This document shows, piece after piece, positions 1 through 8,336 of a stretch of 12,711 nucleotides of DNA. Within the stretch, counting starts at the first letter, position 1, and every line of letters starts with the position of its first letter. The notes beneath the pieces were generated by a model that was not told where the DNA came from, did no database searches, and was given only the letters and a program-made list of their open reading frames with translations. The stretch is taken from the NCBI GenBank assembly GCA_964387935.1, contig CAYLZN010000149.1, positions 1 through 12,711 of the forward strand, written 5' to 3'. The DNA comes from CAYLZN01 sp964387935. Lineage in GTDB: Bacteria; Acidobacteriota; Vicinamibacteria; Vicinamibacterales; JAFNAJ01. The position numbers and the translations under genes are program-made.

Positions 1-1142
1 GCGGCGTGGGAGGAGGCGCCACCGCGGTGCCGGCCACCGCGCCGCCGCGCTACGCACCCGCGGCGTCCGACGTGGGTCGGGCCAGTGCAGCGCTCGACCG
101 GGCCGAGCGTCCGGTCCTGCTCGTGGGCAGCCAGGCGATGGTTGCGCCTGCCGAAGCGCACGCCCTCGCCGACGCGGTGTCGGCCCTCGGCGTGCCCACG
201 TACCTGTCGGGCATGGCGCGCGGGCTCCTCGGCCCGCACCACGACCTGCAACGGAGGCACCAGCGGAAGCAGGCGCTTCGTGATGCCGACGTCGTGCTGC
301 TCGCCGGGGTGCCCTGTGACTTCCGACTGGACTACGGCCGCCACATCAATCCGAAGGCCACATTGATCTCGTTCAACCGCAGCGACGCGGACCTTCGCAC
401 GAACCGGCGGCCTGCGCTCGGTGTTCGGGCCGACCCCGATCTCGTGCTGCGAGGTCTCGCCGCACGCTCCAGGGCGGTCGAGGCCGCGACCCGATGGACA
501 GGCTGGCGCGCGACCCTGGCCGAGCGGGACGCCGCCCGGGAGCGCGACATCGAGACCCGGGCGGCCCGCGTCGCGACACACGTCAACCCGCTCGCGCTGT
601 TCCGCGACCTCGACGCGCGACTGCCCGACGGCTCGACCCTGATCGCCGACGGCGGGGACTTCGTGGCGACGGCGTCCTACATCGTCCGACCGCGCCGGCC
701 GCTCTCGTGGCTCGATCCAGGGGTCTTCGGCACGCTCGGCGTCGGCGGCGGGTTCGCGCTCGGTGCGCACGCGGCGGACCCGTCCTCGGAGCTCTGGGTG
801 ATCTGGGGCGACGGCGCGGCGGGCTACAGCCTGTCCGAGTTCGACTCGTTCGTGCGTCACGCGATCCCGGTCATCGCGCTGGTCGGCAACGACGCATCCT
901 GGGCGCAGATCGCGCGCGAGCAGGTGGACATCCTCGGCGAGTCCACCGGGACCGACCTTCGCCACAGCGACTACCACGTGGTCGCGGAGGGCCTGGGCGG
1001 CAAGGGACTGCTCCTGGACAGGGCGGATGCCGTCGGGGAGGTGCTCGCCGAGGCCCAGCGCCTGGCCCGTGAGGGTCACCCGGTGCTGGTCAACGCGATT
1101 CTCGACCGGACGGACTTCAGGAAGGGTTCCCTGTCGATGTAG
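1..1142 (+). CDS. Thiamine diphosphate-dependent enzyme, ILVBL/2-hydroxyacyl-CoA lyase 2-like (acetolactate synthase-like), 5'-truncated
   Basis: The frame is open from the left edge, so the N-terminal ThDP PYR domain lies outside the window. Counting from base 6, residues about 25-155 look like the central domain of ThDP enzymes and residues about 190-370 like the C-terminal ThDP-binding domain. The Mg/ThDP motif is visible: GDG at 268-270, then ND at 295-296 (GDG-x24-N). The stretches GYSLSEFDSFVRH and ALVGNDASWAQIAREQ closely recall the animal ILVBL (HACL2) protein and its bacterial relatives more than classical IlvB, from memory of that family. Family members are annotated as acetolactate synthases, but characterised ILVBL cleaves 2-hydroxyacyl-CoA. 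The true substrate cannot be told here. The gene ends 10 nt before cstA and is probably co-transcribed with it. That favours a 2-oxo or 2-hydroxy acid substrate, which is inference. Oxalyl-CoA decarboxylase or benzoylformate decarboxylase relatives are less likely alternatives. Confidence 0.8.
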   Translation, partial: GVGGGATAVPATAPPRYAPAASDVGRASAALDRAERPVLLVGSQAMVAPAEAHALADAVSALGVPTYLSGMARGLLGPHHDLQRRHQRKQALRDADVVLLAGVPCDFRLDYGRHINPKATLISFNRSDADLRTNRRPALGVRADPDLVLRGLAARSRAVEAATRWTGWRATLAERDAARERDIETRAARVATHVNPLALFRDLDARLPDGSTLIADGGDFVATASYIVRPRRPLSWLDPGVFGTLGVGGGFALGAHAADPSSELWVIWGDGAAGYSLSEFDSFVRHAIPVIALVGNDASWAQIAREQVDILGESTGTDLRHSDYHVVAEGLGGKGLLLDRADAVGEVLAEAQRLAREGHPVLVNAILDRTDFRKGSLSM

Positions 1143-1152
1143 GATCCCCGCC

Positions 1153-3215
<2,063 letters not shown>

Positions 3216-3219
<4 letters not shown>

Positions 3220-3392
3220 GCTGGCTCAAGGCATTCGCGCGTCTCACGTGGCGGCTTCTGCGGGAGCTGTCGGACGAGGGCGCCTACGAGCGTCACCTCG
3301 CACACCACGGGCGCGCGCACTCGGCAGAAGAGTGGCGCCGGTTCAGCGAATGCCGGCTGCGGGCGAAGTACCAGCGGGCGAGGTGCTGCTAG
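3216..3392 (+). CDS. ybdD: YbdD/YjiX-family small protein (DUF466)
   Basis: This is a 58-residue basic, cysteine-ended protein that starts inside the cstA stop codon (ATGA overlap), so translation is probably coupled. The pattern Tyr-Glu-Arg-His near residue 25, then Glu-Glu-Trp-Arg-Arg-Phe, and the C-terminal Arg-Ala-Arg-Cys-Cys match the short YbdD/YjiX family, which typically sits directly downstream of cstA or btsT and ends in a conserved Cys pair. The usual family length is about 60-70 residues, so this copy is full length. The family is thought to act as a partner of the CstA-type transporter; its biochemical role is not visible here. An aromatic/basic N-terminal segment (MSWLKAFARLTWRLLREL) could be an amphipathic helix lying on the membrane, which is inference. 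Its stop overlaps the stop of the convergent regulator gene. Confidence 0.9.
3389..3392. other. Shared convergent stop codons (CTAG)
   Basis: The tetranucleotide CTAG supplies TAG as the stop of ybdD on the plus strand (3390-3392) and TAG as the stop of the winged-helix/TPR regulator on the minus strand (3389-3391). There is no intergenic space and no obvious hairpin terminator between the two convergent genes, so their transcripts must overlap unless termination occurs inside coding sequence. Confidence 0.9.
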
Positions 3393-5149
3393 AACGCCTG
3401 CGCGGCCGACGCCGGCCTGGTGCGTGCGCGATCCAGATGATCGAGGAGGACGTCGTGTCCGGGGTCGTCGGACACGCGGTCAAGAACGGGCATCAGGACG
3501 AGCCAGAACAGGCGGCCGTCGCGTTCGAGCATGGCGCGGTCGAGCCACGCGTAGGTCTCGGCCGCATCGCCCAGGCCCGCGTACACCGTGGCGAGGCTGA
3601 TGGGCGGGACGTGCTCGTCGTGCCGCTGCAGCGTGAAGAGCTCGGCCAGGAGCTCGCGCGCCCGCACCTCCTGGCCGGCGCGGGCGCAGGCATGGCCGAG
3701 GTAGGCGATCGACGGGACGCTTCGTGTCAGCCCGGCAGCGACCTCGAACGCGCCAACGGCCGCGTCCCACTGACCTGCAGAGCCGAGGGCCCACCCCTGC
3801 ACGTAGCGGCCGTGAAGCGCGTCGGGGTGCAGTTCCAGCGTCCGGCACGCCTGCTTGTGGGCTTCATCCGGGAGCCCGGCAAACAGCAGCACCCAGGCGG
3901 CACAGAAGTTGGTGTTCAACGAGATGGGATCGAGGTCCAGCGCCGCGTGCATCTGGACGAGCCCCTCCCGTGGCTGTTCACGCACGGCCACGAGAAACAG
4001 GGCATAGGCCAGGCGGGCGAACTCGTTGCTCGGTCGCTCGGCGATCGCCCGTCGCAGCTCCTCTTCGCTGCCGGCCGCGTCCCAGTCGAGCAGCCAACGG
4101 ACCAGGCCGAGGGCCACGTGGCCGGAGCTGAGCGAATCGTCCAGGGACAACGCGATTGAGGCCGCTTCCTTGGCTTTCGCATACGCCGGCTGGCTCGGCT
4201 TGTGCGCCCAGAGCCCGACGGCCGTCAGGCAACTGGCCAGACCGGCATACGCCGGCGCATAGCCGGGGTCGGCGTCGATCGCTTCCTCGAGATACTCCAG
4301 GCCTTTCGAGAGCCCGTCAGGCGTCCACCGGTTCCAGTAGTGACGCGCCTTGAGGTAGGTGAGGTGCACCTCCGGATCGACCGAGGTCCAGCTCGCACTC
4401 CTAGGCGTGGGAGCGGGCAGGCCCGATCCGACCGCCGCGCGCACGTTGTCAGCGATGACGCGTGCCAGGCGCGTCTGCAGCGGAAGGACGTCCCGCATCT
4501 GCACATCGTAGGAATCGGCCCACACCTGCTGTTCCGGTTCCGGCTGGATCACCCGGGCCGTGACGCGAATGCGATCGCCGACCCGAAGGGCCGTCCCCTC
4601 GACGATCGCGTCCACACGAAACTGCCTGGCGATGTCGCCGTACGAGGCCGTGACGTCGCGGAGGTGGCGGGAACTCTGGTGGGAGACGACCCGCAGGTCG
4701 GTGAACCGTCCAAGTTCGACGCTGAGCGAGTCCGCCACCCCGTCGGCAAAGAACTGATCCTCGGGGTCACGGCCGAGATTCTGAAACGGCAGGACCGCAA
4801 GGCGCTTGTAGCGGGTCTCGGCCAGCGCTTCGACCGGTGCGACCAGCCGGTAGCCGCGCTTGGCAACCGTCTCGATATACCGGGGCGCGGCGCTCACGTC
4901 GCCCAGGGCCTCACGGAGTTCCGCTACCGTCCGTGACAAGGCGGACTCGTTGATGAACCGTCCCTGCCACACGTTCGTGAGCAAGGAGTCCTTGCTCACC
5001 ACCTCGCCGCGCTCGCGGGCGAGCGCGACCAGCAGATCCATGACGAGTGGCCTGACGTGCTGCTCCGTCGAGCCATTCCGAATGCGGCCCTCGTCCGCGA
5101 GCACGGTCCACTCACCGACCCGGAATCGCCTGCCGGGCGAACCCACCAT
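3389..5149 (-). CDS. Winged-helix (OmpR/CadC-type) regulator with TolB-like and TPR domains
   Basis: From the chosen ATG at 5149 the protein has 586 residues. Residues about 9-106 form an OmpR/CadC-type winged-helix DNA-binding domain, with a recognisable VVSKDSLLTNVWQGRFINES helix-turn-helix segment and the terminal YIETVAKRGYRLVAPV wing. Residues about 114-240 match the TolB-like/FlgO-like N-terminal domain often seen in such regulators and adenylate cyclases (RLAVLPFQNL, then FADGVADSLSVELGR, IVEGTALRVGDRIRVTARV). Residues about 260-568 are alanine/leucine-rich helical pairs consistent with TPRs. I see no transmembrane helix, so unlike CadC it is probably cytosolic. An upstream GTG at 5215 adds 22 low-complexity residues. 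I prefer the ATG because a TACAAT -10-like element lies just upstream of it. The target genes are unknown; it converges with the cstA operon and reads away from the cytochrome gene. The domain call is strong, the function inferred. Confidence 0.88.
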   Translation of the reverse strand: MVGSPGRRFRVGEWTVLADEGRIRNGSTEQHVRPLVMDLLVALARERGEVVSKDSLLTNVWQGRFINESALSRTVAELREALGDVSAAPRYIETVAKRGYRLVAPVEALAETRYKRLAVLPFQNLGRDPEDQFFADGVADSLSVELGRFTDLRVVSHQSSRHLRDVTASYGDIARQFRVDAIVEGTALRVGDRIRVTARVIQPEPEQQVWADSYDVQMRDVLPLQTRLARVIADNVRAAVGSGLPAPTPRSASWTSVDPEVHLTYLKARHYWNRWTPDGLSKGLEYLEEAIDADPGYAPAYAGLASCLTAVGLWAHKPSQPAYAKAKEAASIALSLDDSLSSGHVALGLVRWLLDWDAAGSEEELRRAIAERPSNEFARLAYALFLVAVREQPREGLVQMHAALDLDPISLNTNFCAAWVLLFAGLPDEAHKQACRTLELHPDALHGRYVQGWALGSAGQWDAAVGAFEVAAGLTRSVPSIAYLGHACARAGQEVRARELLAELFTLQRHDEHVPPISLATVYAGLGDAAETYAWLDRAMLERDGRLFWLVLMPVLDRVSDDPGHDVLLDHLDRARTRPASAAQAF

Positions 5150-5165
5150 GGCCACCAACGGGGGG

Positions 5166-5171
5166 ATTGTA
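5166..5171 (-). promoter_or_regulatory. Candidate -10 element for the winged-helix/TPR regulator
   Basis: TACAAT on the minus strand matches five of six bases of the sigma-70 -10 consensus. It lies 16 nt upstream of the preferred ATG at 5149. No good -35 is found 16-18 nt upstream because that stretch is a GC-alternating run. If it is real, the message would have a very short leader and the GTG at 5215 could not be the start. Weak evidence. Confidence 0.3.
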
Positions 5172-5468
5172 ACGCCAGCCGCGCGCGCGGGGGTAACGGT
5201 CAATTCCGAAACCACCGCGCGCGAACAGAAATGGAACGGCAGCCCAGGCAGCTCGGCTTACGGCTCGCGGCCTGCGGCGCGCGGCCTGCGGGCCGCGGCG
5301 GCCAGCAGGGGCGCCCGTCTTCGAGCACCTGTCGATCTGTACTCTCACTCCCAGTGTGGTGACGGTTCGCGACGGAAGCGACGATTCAGCCCACCAGTCC
5401 ACTGATCGCCAGCCGATCGCCGCCCCGCCGTTCTGTCCGATCGAGGCAGGAGCCGGGCCGCTGTCGAA

Positions 5469-5525
5469 CGGCGCGGCCGCCTGCTCTGCCAGTCGGGCCA
5501 CGGCAGGCCGAGCAAGGAGCAGGCG
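5469..5525 (-). repeat. Dispersed intergenic repeat, copy 1, with hairpin potential
   Basis: Bases 5469-5506 match 6219-6256 at 32 of 38 positions without gaps, in the same orientation. In this copy a perfect 9-bp inverted repeat (CGCCTGCTC at 5478-5486, GAGCAGGCG at 5517-5525) encloses a second small stem (TGCC at 5487-5490, GGCA at 5502-5505) with an 11-nt loop. It lies downstream of the cytochrome gene terminator and about 320 bp upstream of the regulator start. Apart from this repeat, the stretch 5172-5577 holds no convincing gene; its open frames are low-complexity shadows. The element could be REP-like, a structured leader or a processing site. Confidence 0.5.
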
Positions 5526-5577
5526 AAGGCGACCGCTTGAACGAGTGTTTCTGAAACAGGGCGCCTCGACAACAAAA

Positions 5578-5597
5578 CGGCGGCCGTGAGGCCGCCG
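5578..5597 (-). terminator. Rho-independent terminator of the cytochrome c gene
   Basis: A perfect 8-bp stem (CGGCGGCC and GGCCGCCG) closes a 4-nt loop. On the minus strand it is followed by a TTTTGTT run. It lies downstream of the cytochrome c stop codon, separated from it by the heptamer array, and is oriented to end that transcript. Confidence 0.75.
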
Positions 5598-5609
5598 CGG
5601 CCTGCCTGC

Positions 5610-5700
5610 GCCTTGCATCCTGCGCCCTGCGCCCTGAGCCCTGCGCCTTGCGCCCTGAGCCCTGCGCCTTGAGCCCTGCGCCCCGAGCCCTGCGCCTTGA
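5610..5700. repeat. Heptamer tandem repeat array 1 (13 units, GCCYTGM type)
   Basis: Thirteen consecutive 7-bp units fill 5610-5700. They are mainly GCCCTGC, GCCCTGA, GCCTTGC and GCCTTGA, with one GCCCCGA and one ATCCTGC, and they keep strict 7-bp phase. In the 3' half, GCCCTGC units alternate with A-ending variants, giving a higher-order 14-bp period. The array begins about 10 nt from the cytochrome c stop codon and lies before its terminator, so it is transcribed as 3' untranslated RNA on the minus strand. A stop codon precedes it, so it does not extend a protein. It resembles in type the heptanucleotide STRR repeats of cyanobacteria. Confidence 0.9.
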
Positions 5701-5707
5701 GCCCGCC

Positions 5708-6139
5708 CTACTGCGTCACCTGCATGCGCTCGAGGTACCTCGTCAGATTGGCGATCACGATTCCGACCGCTTCGCGGTCTCCGCCGCTGACGTGCATCAC
5801 CCGGCTCCAGCACGGCATCGGGTTCGGCATGTCGACGTGCCTGATGTGCCCCATCACATGGTAGCGGTCGAACTCGCCGTCACGCAGCGCGATGCGAGTC
5901 AGGTCGGGCACCGGCTGGTCGAGCGACTTGGCCGCCGGCCCATTGCCCCGTCCGGCCACGCCGTGGCAGGTCGCACAGAAGTCCTGGTAGACGACCGCGC
6001 CATCCGGGTTGATGATTGCCTTGGCCGGCACATACTTGATGTGGCCCTGCGGCGAGTCGGCTGCCAAGGGGCCCTGGGCCACGAGCGCAGCCGCGAGGCA
6101 CGCGAACACGACGATCCACGCGCGAGTTGCACCTGACAT
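5708..6139 (-). CDS. Small exported c-type cytochrome (single haem)
   Basis: The predicted protein has 143 residues. Residues 1-27 form a Sec-type signal peptide: Arg at 6, a hydrophobic core WIVVFACLAAALVA, and a likely cleavage site near PLAA-DS. A single haem-binding CxxCH motif (CATCH) is at residues 55-59, followed by GRGNGPAA, as in class I cytochromes used as electron shuttles or oxidase/dehydrogenase subunits. Candidate distal Met ligands are at 96, 104, 108 and 115; which one binds haem is not clear. It should act in the periplasm as an electron carrier; the partner is unknown because neither neighbour is a redox gene. The ATG at 6139 is chosen because an AAAGGGG Shine-Dalgarno precedes it and it yields a clean signal peptide. 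The frame stays open upstream to 6427 with an Arg/Pro-rich extension that would bury the signal peptide. Confidence 0.85.
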   Translation of the reverse strand: MSGATRAWIVVFACLAAALVAQGPLAADSPQGHIKYVPAKAIINPDGAVVYQDFCATCHGVAGRGNGPAAKSLDQPVPDLTRIALRDGEFDRYHVMGHIRHVDMPNPMPCWSRVMHVSGGDREAVGIVIANLTRYLERMQVTQ

Positions 6140-6218
6140 ACGCCACCCCTTTCGGTTGCGTCGAGTCCGTCCGTTGTCGCGAGCGGGGCGGTTGTCGAGA
6201 CAGCGGACGGCGCAGGGG

Positions 6219-6276
6219 CGGCGCGGCGGCCTGCGCGACCATTCGGGCCATGGCAGAGCGGGAGAGGTCGGCGAGG
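6219..6276 (-). repeat. Dispersed intergenic repeat, copy 2
   Basis: Bases 6219-6256 match copy 1 (5469-5506) at 32 of 38 positions. The hairpin is only partly kept: CGACC (6236-6240) pairs with GGTCG (6266-6270), then a 3x3 mismatch, then CCT (6230-6232) with AGG (6274-6276). It lies 80 bp upstream of the cytochrome c start. The rest of 6140-6434 holds no gene I can support. Confidence 0.45.
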
Positions 6277-6327
6277 ACGCCGCGCCGTCGGTCTTCGGAT
6301 CACAGCCAGAGTACCTGTGCCACGGCC

Positions 6328-6342
6328 CGTTCCAGCGGAACG
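6328..6342. other. Short perfect inverted repeat
   Basis: CGTTCC and GGAACG form a 6-bp perfect dyad around AGC. It lies in the gap upstream of the cytochrome c gene, just inside an ATG-ATG preceded by GGAGG on the minus strand (6344-6357). It could be an operator or a chance hairpin; no function is assigned. Confidence 0.3.
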
Positions 6343-6434
6343 CCATCATCTTCCTCCGGGCGCGGGTGGATGTCCTTACGAAACGCCTCGCTTTCCTTCC
6401 CAGTTGCCGGTGAACCTTGGCGGACAAAATAAAA

Positions 6435-6460
6435 ACGGCGGCCCCCCGAGGAGCCGCCGT
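6435..6460 (-). terminator. Rho-independent terminator of the PKD-type lipoprotein gene
   Basis: An 8-bp perfect stem (ACGGCGGC and GCCGCCGT) encloses a 10-nt loop. On the minus strand it is followed by a TTTTATTTTG tract. It lies downstream of the lipoprotein stop codon, beyond heptamer array 2. The stem shares its CGGCGGC core with the other terminator at 5578-5597. Confidence 0.8.
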
Positions 6461-6470
6461 CCGTCTGTGC

Positions 6471-6540
6471 CGTACGCCGTGCTTCGACCCTACGCCGCCG
6501 TACGTCGTACGCCGTACGCCGTACGCCCTACGTCGTACGC
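6471..6540. repeat. Heptamer tandem repeat array 2 (about 10 units, CGTACGC type)
   Basis: Ten phased 7-bp units fill 6471-6540. Four are exact CGTACGC or CGTACGT in a row (6499-6526), with further exact or near copies at 6471, 6527 and 6534. The units at 6478-6498 are degenerate but keep the phase. The array starts 7 nt from the lipoprotein stop codon and ends about 10 nt before the terminator stem, so it occupies nearly the whole 3' untranslated region. The unit is itself near-palindromic (GTAC, CGTACG), unlike the unit of array 1. Confidence 0.9.
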
Positions 6541-6547
6541 CCGTTCC

Positions 6548-7441
6548 TCACGGCCAGGTGATGAGCTTGATGTTCGTGCGCCAGACGGTCTCCGGCCGGC
6601 ACTCGCGGCGCACGTAGCCGCCGCTCACCATGAAGCCGACCTGATCGCCACTGCGGGGGACCCAGGAGGCGTCCATCGGGGGGCGCATGATCTGTTCGGA
6701 TCCCAGGCTGTGCGCGTTCTCCGCCTTGCAGAAGCTGCCCGGCCGCAGGTGATCCCACGTGGCGCCGTACCACACGCCGTTGAACTGCGCAAAGACCCAG
6801 AGCGTCGCATCGACCGGGATGCCGATGTCGAAGGTGCCCTTCGACCCGCGACCGCTGTAGTCCACGCAGATCTCGCTGCTGCTGATGCTCACGTTCAGCA
6901 CGCGCTCCTCGATGGGCCACCCGGAAATGTTGCAGTCGGCGAACCATCGGACTTCGCTCGCGACAATATCGTCCCCACCTGTATTGCTGGCCTTGGGTGC
7001 GGCTTCGACTGTGGCCCGGATGGTTTCTCGCGTCTGCGTGCCGTCGGTTTCGGTCACGGTCGCGCTCAGGTTGTATTCGCCGTCTTTCTTGTAGGTGTAC
7101 TCCACCGACTTCGTGCCGCTGATGTCCCCAGCGTCCACGACCTCGTCGTTGCCGAAGTTGACCGTCAACTTGCCGGCCATGTTCGTGTCGCCGCGCTTGG
7201 CCGTGACGTTGACCTTGAACGGCTTCGTTGCCTGAATGGACGTCGGATCGGTACTCACCGTGACCGTCGGCGCAGGCCTCGACTGCGTCGGGGCCGCGGC
7301 GCTCGTGGCGCTGGGAGCGGTCGGGGGATCGCTGTCACCGCAGCCTGGGGCATACACCACGGCGGCCAACAGCAAGACGATGCCCCAGGGCCATCGCGGC
7401 GGCAGCGAACTCTTCAGGCGGGGTGGTCCAGGCACGTGCAT
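6548..7441 (-). CDS. Predicted lipoprotein with a PKD/Ig-like domain and an unrecognised C-terminal domain
   Basis: The predicted protein has 297 residues. The basic N terminus and hydrophobic core (WGIVLLLAAVVYAPGC) end in a lipobox-like APGC at Cys34, so it is probably lipid-anchored and faces outside. A Ser/Thr/Pro/Ala-rich linker follows (35-57). Residues about 58-147 form a PKD-type beta-sandwich: FGND at 96-99, YTYKKDGEYNLSATVTETDG near 115-134. The remaining 150 residues have four cysteines (170, 192, 238, 281), possibly two disulfides, and are rich in Trp, Gly and Arg; I do not recognise this part. The start at 7441 is chosen because AAGGAGA sits about 9 nt upstream and it gives the lipoprotein signal; the frame stays open to 7597. 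The gene stands alone on the minus strand with its own terminator. A role in surface adhesion or glycan contact is plausible for PKD proteins but is inference. Confidence 0.75.
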   Translation of the reverse strand: MHVPGPPRLKSSLPPRWPWGIVLLLAAVVYAPGCGDSDPPTAPSATSAAAPTQSRPAPTVTVSTDPTSIQATKPFKVNVTAKRGDTNMAGKLTVNFGNDEVVDAGDISGTKSVEYTYKKDGEYNLSATVTETDGTQTRETIRATVEAAPKASNTGGDDIVASEVRWFADCNISGWPIEERVLNVSISSSEICVDYSGRGSKGTFDIGIPVDATLWVFAQFNGVWYGATWDHLRPGSFCKAENAHSLGSEQIMRPPMDASWVPRSGDQVGFMVSGGYVRRECRPETVWRTNIKLITWP

Positions 7442-7604
7442 CGGGTCGGTCTCCTTGAGCGCAAGCGGGCCCCACGCGGCCGCACTACGACTATCGGCGC
7501 GTCCTTCCGTAATCTTTTCGCCGTCAGGGAACGGGGCGAGGGCAACAGCATTGGCGCGAGTAGGGCACCGGGTCACCAGGCGCCAGCGCTCGATCAAGGA
7601 AGCG

Positions 7605-7634
7605 ATGCTAGCACGGATGTCACGGTATGTCCAA
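7605..7634 (-). promoter_or_regulatory. Candidate sigma-70 promoter for the PKD-type lipoprotein gene
   Basis: On the minus strand, TTGGAC (7634-7629) and TAGCAT (7610-7605) are separated by 18 nt. Each has about four matches to the -35 and -10 consensus. It would give a leader of about 155 nt before the ATG at 7441. The rest of the 7442-7669 gap shows no gene. Moderate to weak evidence. Confidence 0.35.
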
Positions 7635-7669
7635 GCATCGACGCGACTTCGAGACGTCTGACCAGGCGC

Positions 7670-8335
7670 TCAGGAGAGGAGTTCCGCCGCGACGTGGGCC
7701 AGTGCGGTGCTGGCCTGCAGGACCGGGCAGCCCGCTGTCAGTCGGACGAGCGACTTCAGCTCTGCCGTATATCCGACACAATCAAGGACGATGAGCTCCG
7801 GACCACCGCTCCGGAGGCGCCGGGACGCATCGACGACCAGTTCGTGGTCCCCATACGGCGACGCGACCTCCACCTGCGCCCGAGGCACCCGGCGCGACCA
7901 GCGGGCGAGCAACCCGCCGCGCTGGGCTTCGAGGGGCACCAGCACGCCGAGCCGTGCTGGCGCGATGGCCGCGACGAAACCGGCGAGGACGCGGTCGGGC
8001 AGCAGCACGGGACCGCAACTGCGCAGGTGCGGGAAGTCCCCGGTGCACAAGAGCGCGACCAGGCCCACTCGCGGAGCAACCTCATCGAGGAGCCTCTGGA
8101 GGCGTGCGGCGACGAACGACTCGTCCACGACGGCCGTGCGGCCATCAGTCATCCGCGTGAGCAGCGGAGCCGTGTGTGGCTGTGGACACAGCCGCTCCAG
8201 ATCGCCAGCGCTGAGGCCGTCGAGCGCGCCTCGCTCGAGGATGTCGATGGTCGGCCCCAGGACGCGTCTCAGTTCAGCCACGAGGTCGGGGCGCGGGGCG
8301 TGACCGATGGTGAGGGCGGCAATCGCCTTCGTCAT
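7670..8335 (-). CDS. aroM: AroM family protein
   Basis: The 221-residue protein matches the length and layout of the AroM family (E. coli AroM, 225 residues). It begins with ALTIGHAPRPD, contains LLCTGDFPHL in mid-protein, LGVLVPLEAQ, and then the conserved ELIVLDCVGY segment, ending ALAHVAAELLS as AroM does. E. coli aroM lies in the shikimate kinase (aroL) operon but has no established activity. The fold resembles Asp/Glu racemase-like alpha/beta proteins, and the conserved Cys residues in LLCTGD and LDCVG would fit a two-cysteine site; that is inference. The start at 8335 has GGAG 7 nt upstream and lies one base past the stop of the isoaspartate methyltransferase gene, so the two are co-transcribed. 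No aromatic pathway gene is nearby, so the association with shikimate metabolism is not supported here. Confidence 0.88.
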   Translation of the reverse strand: MTKAIAALTIGHAPRPDLVAELRRVLGPTIDILERGALDGLSAGDLERLCPQPHTAPLLTRMTDGRTAVVDESFVAARLQRLLDEVAPRVGLVALLCTGDFPHLRSCGPVLLPDRVLAGFVAAIAPARLGVLVPLEAQRGGLLARWSRRVPRAQVEVASPYGDHELVVDASRRLRSGGPELIVLDCVGYTAELKSLVRLTAGCPVLQASTALAHVAAELLS

Positions 8336-8336
8336 C

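Noticed and set aside
5610..5700. Heptamer array considered as a CRISPR or minisatellite-coded peptide
   Set aside because: Units are only 7 bp with no spacers, so it is not CRISPR. It lies after a stop codon, so it is not a coding repeat of the cytochrome.
5112..5813. 233-codon minus-strand frame across the heptamer array 1 region
   Set aside because: It reads through the repeat, the terminator hairpin and the start of the regulator. The Ala-Gln-Gly-Ala repeats come from the heptamers, not from a protein.
6131..6230. TCGACA/AACGGA considered as a promoter for the cytochrome c gene
   Set aside because: The -10 candidate matches the consensus at only two bases, so I could not support it over background.
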